The notes under the pieces were generated by a model, which saw nothing but the letters and a program-made list of their open reading frames with translations, made no database searches and was not told where the DNA came from. From Zetaproteobacteria bacterium (GTDB lineage: Bacteria; Pseudomonadota; Zetaproteobacteria; Mariprofundales; Mariprofundaceae), in contig JAJRVG010000174.1 in assembly GCA_021545595.1 (NCBI GenBank), positions 1-5,771 on the forward strand: a DNA stretch of 5,771 nt, written 5' to 3'. Below, piece by piece: positions 1 through 5,610 of this stretch. Position 1 is the stretch's first letter. Each line of letters starts with the position of its first letter. Position numbers and translations under genes: made by a program.

Positions 1-206
1 CGATCAGGATGGCGTGAAAGCTGGGCTATCTGCCCCCGACTTGCCTTAGCATAGGTCTGCTCGACAAGTTTATCCCGCTTCCTGCTCAGACGCTCCACCT
101 CTTCGGCAATATTCACCTCGGAATCAGCACCCATCTGCGACAGTTCATCAATCTTTTCCGTCAGTTCGGCAATCGGACGCTCAAATTCGAGATAACTGTA
201 GGCCAT
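1..206 (-). CDS. accA: Acetyl-CoA carboxylase carboxyltransferase subunit alpha, N-terminal part (runs off the left edge)
   Basis: AccA pairs with AccD to form the carboxyltransferase that moves the carboxyl group from carboxybiotin on AccB to acetyl-CoA, giving malonyl-CoA for fatty-acid synthesis in the cytoplasm. Only the first 68 codons are visible. The start reads MAYSYLEFERPIAEL, matching the AccA N-terminal pattern (aromatic-L-x-F-E-x-P-I-x-E-L). A charged, probably coiled-coil stretch follows (about residues 16-50), then the signature QIAQLSRHP at about residues 59-67. The catalytic crotonase-like core lies outside the window. The ATG is supported by a good Shine-Dalgarno (GAGGAG) seven bases upstream. 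The gene lies downstream of dnaE on the same strand, as in many Proteobacteria, but across a 214-base gap. I see no strong promoter in that gap, so readthrough from dnaE is plausible. The family assignment is firm; the rest of the gene cannot be judged. Confidence 0.93.
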   Translation of the reverse strand, partial: MAYSYLEFERPIAELTEKIDELSQMGADSEVNIAEEVERLSRKRDKLVEQTYAKASRGQIAQLSRHPD

Positions 207-219
207 CTTACTGCTCCTC
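207..219 (-). promoter_or_regulatory. Ribosome binding site of accA
   Basis: On the minus strand the bases before the accA ATG read AAGAGGAGCAGTAAG. GAGGAG (219 down to 214) is a strong Shine-Dalgarno core with a 7-base spacer. This fixes the accA start. A 10-base copy of this site occurs 70 bases further upstream (282-291). Confidence 0.8.
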
Positions 220-291
220 TTTAATCATCTGGCTATGGGCTCCTGCCCTTCGCCTTCAATCGTTCCGCAAGAGCGCGGTCTTGCTCCTCTT
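212..291. repeat. Direct 10-base repeat TGCTCCTCTT (212-221 and 282-291)
   Basis: The same ten bases occur twice, 70 bases apart. Read on the minus strand, both copies are AAGAGGAGCA. The copy at 212-221 is the accA Shine-Dalgarno. The copy at 282-291 precedes no useful reading frame: the nearest TTG in a suitable position meets a stop within a few codons. It may be a trace of a local duplication, flanking copies around an inserted segment, or chance in a purine-rich leader. Confidence 0.4.
267..284. repeat. Small inverted repeat GCAAGA / TCTTGC
   Basis: GCAAGA (267-272) and TCTTGC (279-284) form a perfect 6-bp stem around the loop GCGCGG. There is no T-tract on either side, so it is not a convincing terminator. 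It may be part of a larger leader-RNA fold upstream of accA. Confidence 0.3.
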
Positions 292-345
292 ACGGCCGCA
301 CTACGCCTGGCCGCCCCACTTCCTGCGGGGAACAGGGCACTTCAT

Positions 346-380
346 TAAAGCGCCCTTCCACCCATAGGCGGGTGGCTTTA
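346..380. repeat. Bulged hairpin in the accA leader
   Basis: TAAAG (346-350) pairs with CTTTA (376-380), and CCACCC (358-363) pairs with GGGTGG (370-375) around a 6-base loop. One arm carries a 7-base bulge (351-357), so the structure has 11 base pairs in total. No T-run follows on either strand, so it does not look like an intrinsic terminator. GTTAAC follows at 381-386. A GC-rich palindrome with an unpaired bulge next to an AT-rich short site is the layout of IS200/IS605-type subterminal hairpins, but resemblance alone does not prove this. Confidence 0.5.
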
Positions 381-420
381 GTTAACAGGTCAAGGCATAA
401 ATGCCGTAGGCCGTGTCAAC

Positions 421-3400
421 CTACGACTTTCCATGCTTCCAGCTCTTCCCGCCACTATTCATATCAGGCTTCCATGGCCTGCATTGAATATGCACAGACT
501 CCGGTCCGAAATGCTCCTTCAACCACGACTCTACGTCACGATCCCAACATAGTAGCGGTTTTGACTCCAGTTCGGCAATGCTGCCATCAGGAAGGCGGAC
601 ATGAAACTGAAACCGGACATCTCCCGGTTTTTCCCTGCTCAACACCTCAACTTCTGCAATGATCGATGCATCCCAGGCAATACTGCTGCTCTCAACACGA
701 ACCTTTGCAACCAGTGAAGGAAAAATATTCTCTAACTGCTCAACCGCCTCAACAATCAACACCGGTTCATCTTTGGAGGCATCCACACGTGCGGCCAGCA
801 GTAGTGGTTTGTCAGCATTCCAACTGTCACGACTGCCCTCATAAAGTTTGGCGAAACAGATCGCTTCCGCCCTGCCAAAAAGATCCTCTACCTGCATAAA
901 CGCCATGGTTCCACGCCCACCCTTGTGCTCCCTGATTGAGCTGACCCCGACAGGGACCACCACATTCGACTGGTCTGCAACCTCAGTCAACTGGCTTAAA
1001 TTCAGATCGCCAAGGCCACTGGTATTAGCCAGATACTGCTCCAGTGGATGGCCTGTCAGATAGAAGCCCAGCACTTCACGCTCCACCTGCAGACACTCGC
1101 CCTGACTCCACTCAGGCACATCGGGAAAAAGCCCGTAACCATCACCACTCGCTTCCGCCACCTCAAACAGGGCAGACTGCTGGCTCAGATGCTCCCGGCG
1201 TCTGCGAAGCGCCTCATCCAGTGCCCCGGCGAGGCCCGTAAGCCCTGCATGCACATGTGGTATAACCGCATGCATCGCGCCGGCTTTGATCAGAGCCTCA
1301 CATATCCGCTTATTCATGGTGCGCTCAGGCAACCTGATGATCATATCTTCAAAGGTTGTGAAGACTCCACTCTGCTCCCGGGTTTCCACCAGAGCCCTGA
1401 TAGCCGCCTCACCTACCCCTTTGATTGCACCGAGGCCGTAGCGGATCGCACTGCCTTCAGGCACAAACTCCCAATTGGATGCATTAATATCAGGAGGTAG
1501 AACTTCAATATCCATACTGCGGCAATCATTGATCAATGCTGCCACCTTATCGGTTGTGCCCATATCACAGGAGAGGGTTGCCGCCATGAATGTCTGGGGG
1601 AAGTGTGTTTTCAGATAGGCCGTCTGATAGGAGATCAGCGCATAGGCAGCCGAGTGGGATTTATTGAATCCATAACCTGCAAATTTTTCCATCAGGTCAA
1701 ATATCTGTTCGGCTTTGACTGCAGGAACCTTCTGTTTCTCCGCTCCCGCCATGAAAATTTTCCGCTGCTTGGCCATCTCTTCGGCTTTTTTCTTACCCAT
1801 TGCACGCCTGAGCATATCTGCCTGGCCCAATGTGTAGCCGGCCAGCAGCTGGGCAATCTGCATCACCTGCTCCTGGTAGAGAATCACACCATTGGTCTCC
1901 TGTAGAATCGGCTTCAATTGAGGTACCTGATAGACAATCTCCTGACGCCCGTGCTTACACTCAATAAAGGTATCCACCATACCGGACTCAAGTGGCCCGG
2001 GACGGTAGAGTGCCACCAGCGCAATAACATCCTCAAAGCAGTCCGGCTTCAGGCGCGTCAACAGATCACGCATACCGGATGATTCCACCTGAAAAACAGC
2101 ACCTGTCTGCCCACGCTGCATCAACTTGAATGTATCAGGGTCATCCAGCGGGATCGTCTCAATATCAAAGGACTCATGCCCCTTCTGCTTCCTGATCAGC
2201 TTGCAGGCCAGATCAATAACGGTGAGTGTCTTTAATCCGAGAAAATCGAACTTCACCAGCCCCACCTTCTCTGAATTGATCATATCCCACTGAACCACCT
2301 GCCCCTCTCCACCGGAGACCTTGAATAGCGGTGCTGTTTCAACCAGCGGGTCCCTGCCAATAATCACACCCGCCGCGTGTGTACCGGCGTTGCGATGCAT
2401 CCCCTCAAGCCGGTGGGCAAGCTCGAAGAGGCGTGCCACCTCATCATCCTCCTTGACCATCTTGGCCAGTTTTGGCTCATCACGTAGTGCTGTATCAAGG
2501 GTCATCTTAAGATCGTTGGGTATCAGTTTGGCAATGGTATTGACCTGCCCAAGCTCCATGCCCAGCACCCGGCCCATATCACGAATCACTGCCTTGGCCT
2601 TCATCGAACCGTAGGTAATAATCTGTGCCACTCTCTCTTCACCGTACTTTTTAGTGACGTAGTCAATCACCTTCTCGCGACCACTCATACAGAAATCAAT
2701 ATCAAAATCCGGCATAGATATACGTTCCGGATTAAGGAACCGCTCAAACAGCAGGCCGTACCTGATCGGGTCCAGATTGGTAATGCCAAGCACATAGGCA
2801 ACCAGTGAACCGGCACCCGAGCCACGTCCGGGGCCAACCGGAATCCCATGTTTTTTGGCCCACATAATAAAGTCCGATACGATCAGGAAGTAGCCGGGGA
2901 ATCCCATCTGTTCAATAACATCAAGTTCAAAAAGGAGGCGTTTATCATACTCATCCCGTACAGCTTCAGGGCGATTAGCCATAATGGTCGGCCAGAGGGT
3001 CTCCAGCCCCTGCTGAGAGAGTTCACGAATATACTCTTTCAACTCCATCCCATCCGGTGCCTGAAAGTCAGGCAGCTGATAATTTCCGAATTGCAGATCG
3101 ACATTGCAGCGATTGGCGATGTGGACAGAATTCTCTAGAGCCTCCGGCATATCTTCAAACAGAGCCTCCATCTCATCATAGGACTTCAGATAGCACTCGG
3201 GCGTGAAATGGCCGGAGACATCGTCATGAACAGTTCTGTTCTGCTGTAACGCCAGCATCGCTTCAAATGCATGAAAATCTTCGCGATTCAGAAAGTGTGA
3301 GTTGTTGGTAGCAACCAGTGGAATATCGAGTTCATGAGCCAGTTCGATTAATTGGCGATTAATACCCTCCTGTCCCGCCAGCCCAGGATGTCTCTGCAAC

Positions 3401-3930
3401 TCAATAAAGAAACCATCGTCATGGAATATCTCCCTGTACTCTCTGGCCACACTGCGTGCCTGCCTCTCATCTCCCTTTTGCAGCAGTTGCTCAATCTCAC
3501 CATTCCAGCCCGATGAGAGGGCGATCAACCCGGTTCCATGTTGCCGCAACAGTTTTTTGTCGATACGAGGCTTATAATAGAACCCTTCCAGATGGCCGAT
3601 CGAAGTGAGTTTCATCAGGTTCTGCCAACCATGATTGTTACGTGCCAGCAGTACGATCTGCGGATAACGGGGTGCGCGCGGGCCTTCACTGACTCGCTTG
3701 GTATAATCGTCACAGAGGTAAAATTCACAGCCCAGAATCGGCTTGATCCCCAGGCGCATCGCCTTAGAGTAAAACTCAACTGCTCCGAAAAGGTTGCCAT
3801 AATCAGTCAACGCTATCGCCGGCTGACGCAGTTCAACTGCTCTGTCCAGCATCCCCTGCAGCGTCATGGCTCCAGAGAGAAGAGAGAAATCAGAGTGGTT
3901 GTGCAGATGTACAAAGGGCGAAAAACGCAT
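421..3930 (-). CDS. dnaE: DNA polymerase III subunit alpha (DnaE1 type)
   Basis: This is the replicative polymerase subunit; at 1169 residues it is close to E. coli DnaE (1160). Domains in order: an N-terminal PHP domain (about 5-280, starting HLHNHSDFS); the catalytic core, with GPGRGSGAGS at 366-375 and PDFDIDF at 407-413 giving D408 and D410; the third catalytic aspartate, D562, in KFDFLGL; the fingers (about 565-830, including YRPGPLESG and GYGFNKSHSAAY); a helix-hairpin-helix (about 833-850); a clamp-binding pentapeptide QSALF at 918-922; an OB fold (about 990-1065); and a C-terminal region, probably tau-contacting, with a lysine-rich tail. By eye the PHP metal site is mixed: H10, H12, E69, H181 and H212 remain, but usual ligands appear replaced at Y44, Q91, G141 and N210. 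The start is forced by an in-frame TAG four codons upstream (3940-3942). Only GCGGGG touches the ATG, a poor ribosome site. accA follows downstream and the ferredoxin gene is divergent. Confidence 0.98.
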   Translation of the reverse strand: MRFSPFVHLHNHSDFSLLSGAMTLQGMLDRAVELRQPAIALTDYGNLFGAVEFYSKAMRLGIKPILGCEFYLCDDYTKRVSEGPRAPRYPQIVLLARNNHGWQNLMKLTSIGHLEGFYYKPRIDKKLLRQHGTGLIALSSGWNGEIEQLLQKGDERQARSVAREYREIFHDDGFFIELQRHPGLAGQEGINRQLIELAHELDIPLVATNNSHFLNREDFHAFEAMLALQQNRTVHDDVSGHFTPECYLKSYDEMEALFEDMPEALENSVHIANRCNVDLQFGNYQLPDFQAPDGMELKEYIRELSQQGLETLWPTIMANRPEAVRDEYDKRLLFELDVIEQMGFPGYFLIVSDFIMWAKKHGIPVGPGRGSGAGSLVAYVLGITNLDPIRYGLLFERFLNPERISMPDFDIDFCMSGREKVIDYVTKKYGEERVAQIITYGSMKAKAVIRDMGRVLGMELGQVNTIAKLIPNDLKMTLDTALRDEPKLAKMVKEDDEVARLFELAHRLEGMHRNAGTHAAGVIIGRDPLVETAPLFKVSGGEGQVVQWDMINSEKVGLVKFDFLGLKTLTVIDLACKLIRKQKGHESFDIETIPLDDPDTFKLMQRGQTGAVFQVESSGMRDLLTRLKPDCFEDVIALVALYRPGPLESGMVDTFIECKHGRQEIVYQVPQLKPILQETNGVILYQEQVMQIAQLLAGYTLGQADMLRRAMGKKKAEEMAKQRKIFMAGAEKQKVPAVKAEQIFDLMEKFAGYGFNKSHSAAYALISYQTAYLKTHFPQTFMAATLSCDMGTTDKVAALINDCRSMDIEVLPPDINASNWEFVPEGSAIRYGLGAIKGVGEAAIRALVETREQSGVFTTFEDMIIRLPERTMNKRICEALIKAGAMHAVIPHVHAGLTGLAGALDEALRRRREHLSQQSALFEVAEASGDGYGLFPDVPEWSQGECLQVEREVLGFYLTGHPLEQYLANTSGLGDLNLSQLTEVADQSNVVVPVGVSSIREHKGGRGTMAFMQVEDLFGRAEAICFAKLYEGSRDSWNADKPLLLAARVDASKDEPVLIVEAVEQLENIFPSLVAKVRVESSSIAWDASIIAEVEVLSREKPGDVRFQFHVRLPDGSIAELESKPLLCWDRDVESWLKEHFGPESVHIQCRPWKPDMNSGGKSWKHGKS

Positions 3931-4028
3931 CCCCGCAGACTATGGTTCTCTTACACTTTTCTCAATTCAAACTCTCCTGACTGCTACACGGCTAGCGTGC
4001 CAGGCAATCTCTGTGTAGGCTGCCCCGC

Positions 4029-4034
4029 TAATAA
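4029..4034 (+). promoter_or_regulatory. Candidate -10 element of the ferredoxin gene
   Basis: TAATAA in the AT-rich run TAATAAATATAT would place the transcript start near 4041, giving a leader of about 15 bases that still contains the ribosome site. No good -35 hexamer lies 16-18 bases upstream. If real, the promoter may need an activator. It could equally be another hexamer in the same AT-rich run. Confidence 0.25.
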
Positions 4035-4042
4035 ATATATGA

Positions 4043-4048
4043 GTGAGG
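4043..4048 (+). promoter_or_regulatory. Ribosome binding site of the ferredoxin gene
   Basis: GTGAGG lies seven bases before the ATG at 4056. This supports that start over the out-of-frame ATG at 4039, which opens only a nine-codon reading frame. Confidence 0.65.
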
Positions 4049-4055
4049 TTCAATC

Positions 4056-4400
4056 ATGGCTTTTGTAGTAACTCAGCTTTGCAAGGATTGCGTTGATACT
4101 GCCTGTGTTGCCGTCTGTCCGGTAGACTGTTTTTATCAGCCAAAAGAGGTTTCGGATGAGCATCCGAACATGCTCTTTATCTCTCCCGAAGAGTGTATCG
4201 ACTGCGCAGTTTGTGAGCCGGAGTGCCCATGGGAAGCGATCTACCCGGAAGAGGATGTTCCCGAGGTGCTTGAAGCTGATATCGTGCTGAACGAACTCTG
4301 TGACAGTGAACGTGATGCGTTTGACCTGGCTGAAGTGACCGATCACGAACCTCCAACACCGGAAGAGGTTGCTGCGCAGAAGGCAAAGTACGGTCTCTGA
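4056..4400 (+). CDS. Ferredoxin of the FdI/FdxA type (7Fe-like, two clusters)
   Basis: This is a 114-residue soluble electron carrier. It starts MAFVVTQLCKDC, close to Azotobacter FdI. Cysteines C9, C12, C17, C21 and C25 lie in the first motif (ACVAVCPVDCF), and C47, C50, C53 and C57 in the second (CIDCAVCEPECP). By alignment with FdI, C9, C17 and C57 would hold a [3Fe-4S] cluster and C21, C47, C50 and C53 a [4Fe-4S] cluster, with C12 and C25 free. Because C12 is present, an 8Fe form cannot be excluded. The spacer between the motifs (residues 26-46) is some six residues longer than in FdI. The C-terminal part (64-114) is strongly acidic, carries an extra C82, and does not obviously match the usual FdI tail. 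The gene is divergent from dnaE and lies 68 bases upstream of rlmN, with a possible terminator between. Its redox partner is unknown. The name fdxA would be reasonable but is not certain. Confidence 0.93.
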   Translation: MAFVVTQLCKDCVDTACVAVCPVDCFYQPKEVSDEHPNMLFISPEECIDCAVCEPECPWEAIYPEEDVPEVLEADIVLNELCDSERDAFDLAEVTDHEPPTPEEVAAQKAKYGL

Positions 4401-4413
4401 TTCAATTAACGTA

Positions 4414-4450
4414 GACGGCTCTGTTCCGTAGCGGGCGGGCCGTCCTTGTT
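4414..4450 (+). terminator. Possible intrinsic terminator after the ferredoxin gene
   Basis: GACGGC (4414-4419) pairs with GCCGTC (4439-4444) and is followed by CTTGTT. The 19-base loop may hold a smaller CCG/CGG hairpin. The T-tract is short and interrupted, so termination may be weak and some readthrough into rlmN is possible. Confidence 0.4.
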
Positions 4451-4468
4451 ACCTCCACACAACACCCC

Positions 4469-5545
4469 ATGCAGTCAAACAGCCCCGACAACAACGCACC
4501 TGCCCTGATCGGTATGGAGCATACAGATCTGGTGGCCCTCTGCCACAGCGCCGGGGTTAAACCGGTGCACGCCGACCGCCTCAATGCCTGGGTCTTTCGT
4601 CATGGCGTCACCGACATCCATGATATCCCCGAACTGCCTCAAAACCTCTACGGTTATCTGAGCAGACATGTCGGTCAACTGAACCCCGACTGTATTGCCA
4701 ACCAGATAGCCGATGATGGCACCCACAAGATACTGCTGCGCATGCCTGATGGCAAAGAGGTCGAAACGGTACTGATCCCTGGGCCCGGACGCCTGACACA
4801 GTGCATCTCCACCCAGGTGGGGTGTGCCGTCGGCTGCAGATTCTGTCTCACCGCAACGGCGGGACTTACACGCAACCTCTCCGCTGCCGAAATGGTCTCC
4901 CAGGTAATGCTGGCTCGTAAAGAATCAGAAATCGGGGTTCGTAACCTTGTACTGATGGGCATGGGTGAACCGCTGCATAACTACGATGAGGTAGCCAGGT
5001 TTATCCGTATTGTTACCGATCCCATGGGCCTCGCATTTTCACCACGTCGCGTCACACTCTCTACATCGGGGCTGGTTCCCGCCATCTACCGCATGATTGA
5101 GGATGCGCTGCCGTGTAATCTGGCGGTTTCGCTCAACGCCACCACCGATAAAATCCGCAGCAGTATCATGCCCATCAATAGCAAATACCCCATTGCCGAG
5201 CTGATGAGAGCCGTACGTAACTACATCGGTGCAAAGAGCAGGAAACGTGTGCTGATTGAATATATCATGCTTAAGGGTGTGAACGACTCCATCGATGATG
5301 CTGCAAGGCTCTGTGCTCTGCTTGAGGGCTTAGGCTGTACCGTCAATCTGCTGCCATTCAACCCCTTCCCCGGAACTGCTTACCAACGCCCGGATGATGT
5401 GACCGTCTCCAAATTTCACGCTCATCTCTCCAAAGCCGGTCTGGTTGTTGTTGTCAGGGAATCAAGGGGCGATGAGATCTCTGCCGCATGTGGCCAATTG
5501 AAGACCGAAGTGACCGAACGCAGAAAGAGGGTGCCTGTTGCGTAG
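4469..5545 (+). CDS. rlmN: Dual-specificity 23S rRNA / tRNA adenine-C2 methyltransferase RlmN (radical SAM)
   Basis: RlmN makes 2-methyladenosine at A2503 of 23S rRNA and, in E. coli, at position 37 of some tRNAs. The 358-residue protein starts with the RlmN-type N-terminal domain (about 16-90). The radical-SAM motif is C119-x3-C123-x2-C126. The family's other key residues are present: C341 in DEISAACGQL (the methyl-carrying cysteine, E. coli C355), C112 (E. coli C118), E99 (E. coli E105) and the glycine-rich GMGEPL at 164-169. The length is normal for the family. The start is uncertain: neither the ATG at 4469 nor the in-frame ATG at 4514 (M16) has a Shine-Dalgarno. The frame stays open upstream to 4415 but offers no ATG, GTG or TTG. 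Conserved sequence begins around M16. The ferredoxin lies 68 bases upstream; RlmN needs a low-potential electron donor, so a functional link is conceivable but unproven. Confidence 0.96.
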   Translation: MQSNSPDNNAPALIGMEHTDLVALCHSAGVKPVHADRLNAWVFRHGVTDIHDIPELPQNLYGYLSRHVGQLNPDCIANQIADDGTHKILLRMPDGKEVETVLIPGPGRLTQCISTQVGCAVGCRFCLTATAGLTRNLSAAEMVSQVMLARKESEIGVRNLVLMGMGEPLHNYDEVARFIRIVTDPMGLAFSPRRVTLSTSGLVPAIYRMIEDALPCNLAVSLNATTDKIRSSIMPINSKYPIAELMRAVRNYIGAKSRKRVLIEYIMLKGVNDSIDDAARLCALLEGLGCTVNLLPFNPFPGTAYQRPDDVTVSKFHAHLSKAGLVVVVRESRGDEISAACGQLKTEVTERRKRVPVA

Positions 5546-5565
5546 CCTGACAGACAATTTCTGCC

Positions 5566-5571
5566 TATACT
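5566..5571 (+). promoter_or_regulatory. Candidate -10 element in the spacer after rlmN
   Basis: TATACT is a good -10 hexamer match, but no recognisable -35 lies at a suitable distance within the end of rlmN. The 65-base spacer shows no terminator hairpin, so cotranscription with rlmN is an equally good reading. Confidence 0.25.
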
Positions 5572-5598
5572 TCACAACTTCAGTTTACGCCACCTCAC

Positions 5599-5606
5599 AG
5601 GGAGAG
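5599..5606 (+). promoter_or_regulatory. Ribosome binding site deciding a TTG start
   Basis: AGGGAGAG ends four bases before TTG at 5611, and there is no in-frame ATG from there to the window edge. This strong site is the main reason for choosing a TTG start for the last gene. Confidence 0.6.
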
Positions 5607-5610
5607 ATTA

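Larger units (their letters stand above)
207..420. other. dnaE-accA intergenic region, rich in inverted repeats; possible remnant of a small mobile element
   Basis: This 214-base gap holds no credible gene. It contains: the inverted repeat GGCAT-AA-ATGCC at 394-405; GTTAAC at 381-386; a bulged hairpin at 346-380; a possible hairpin AGGGC (334-338) with GCCCT (352-356); CCCC (314-317) facing GGGG (327-330); GCAAGA (267-272) with TCTTGC (279-284); and a duplicated 10-mer at 212-221 and 282-291. On the minus strand a frame from about 342 down to a TGA at about 223 is open but has no start codon. It ends in a stretch containing GEGQEP, which faintly recalls the C-terminal tails of some TnpB proteins. 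With the bulged hairpin, this suggests a decayed IS200/IS605-type or palindrome-associated element. That origin is inference. Alternatives are a structured accA leader RNA or a family of dispersed intergenic repeats. Confidence 0.35.
3931..4055. promoter_or_regulatory. Divergent intergenic region between dnaE and the ferredoxin gene, with short inverted repeats
   Basis: Both flanking genes must start transcription in or near these 125 bases. Visible inverted repeats are CTACAC (3984-3989) with GTGTAG (4013-4018), CACG-N5-CGTG (3987-3999), and TGCC-A-GGCA (3998-4006). The inner two sit within the outer pair, so the block 3984-4018 could be an operator or simply GC-rich promoter sequence. On the dnaE side TTGAGA lies 17 bases before TAGTCT, a weak sigma70-like pair. 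No regulator family is recognised. Confidence 0.4.

Noticed and set aside
346..405. Hairpins after dnaE as an intrinsic terminator
   Set aside because: Neither the GGCAT/ATGCC repeat nor the bulged hairpin is followed by a T-run on the minus strand.
388..419. Minus-strand TTGACA (419-414) and TTGACC (393-388) as -35 boxes of an accA promoter
   Set aside because: No acceptable -10 hexamer lies 16-18 bases downstream of either; the best candidate, GCCTAT, matches only two of six positions.
372..662. Plus-strand open frame of 96 codons overlapping the dnaE 3' end
   Set aside because: It lies largely antisense to the dnaE coding end, has no recognisable protein features, and overlaps the repeat-rich spacer.
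3538..4068. Plus-strand open frame of 176 codons antisense to the dnaE 5' end
   Set aside because: It is a shadow of dnaE codon structure on the opposite strand, with no domain, and it runs into the ferredoxin start.
4050..4386. Minus-strand open frames opposite the ferredoxin gene
   Set aside because: The plus strand encodes a complete ferredoxin with all cluster cysteines and a ribosome site; the opposite frames have no features.
4475..4962. Several minus-strand open frames within rlmN
   Set aside because: They overlap each other and conserved radical-SAM coding sequence, and none has a recognisable motif or ribosome site.
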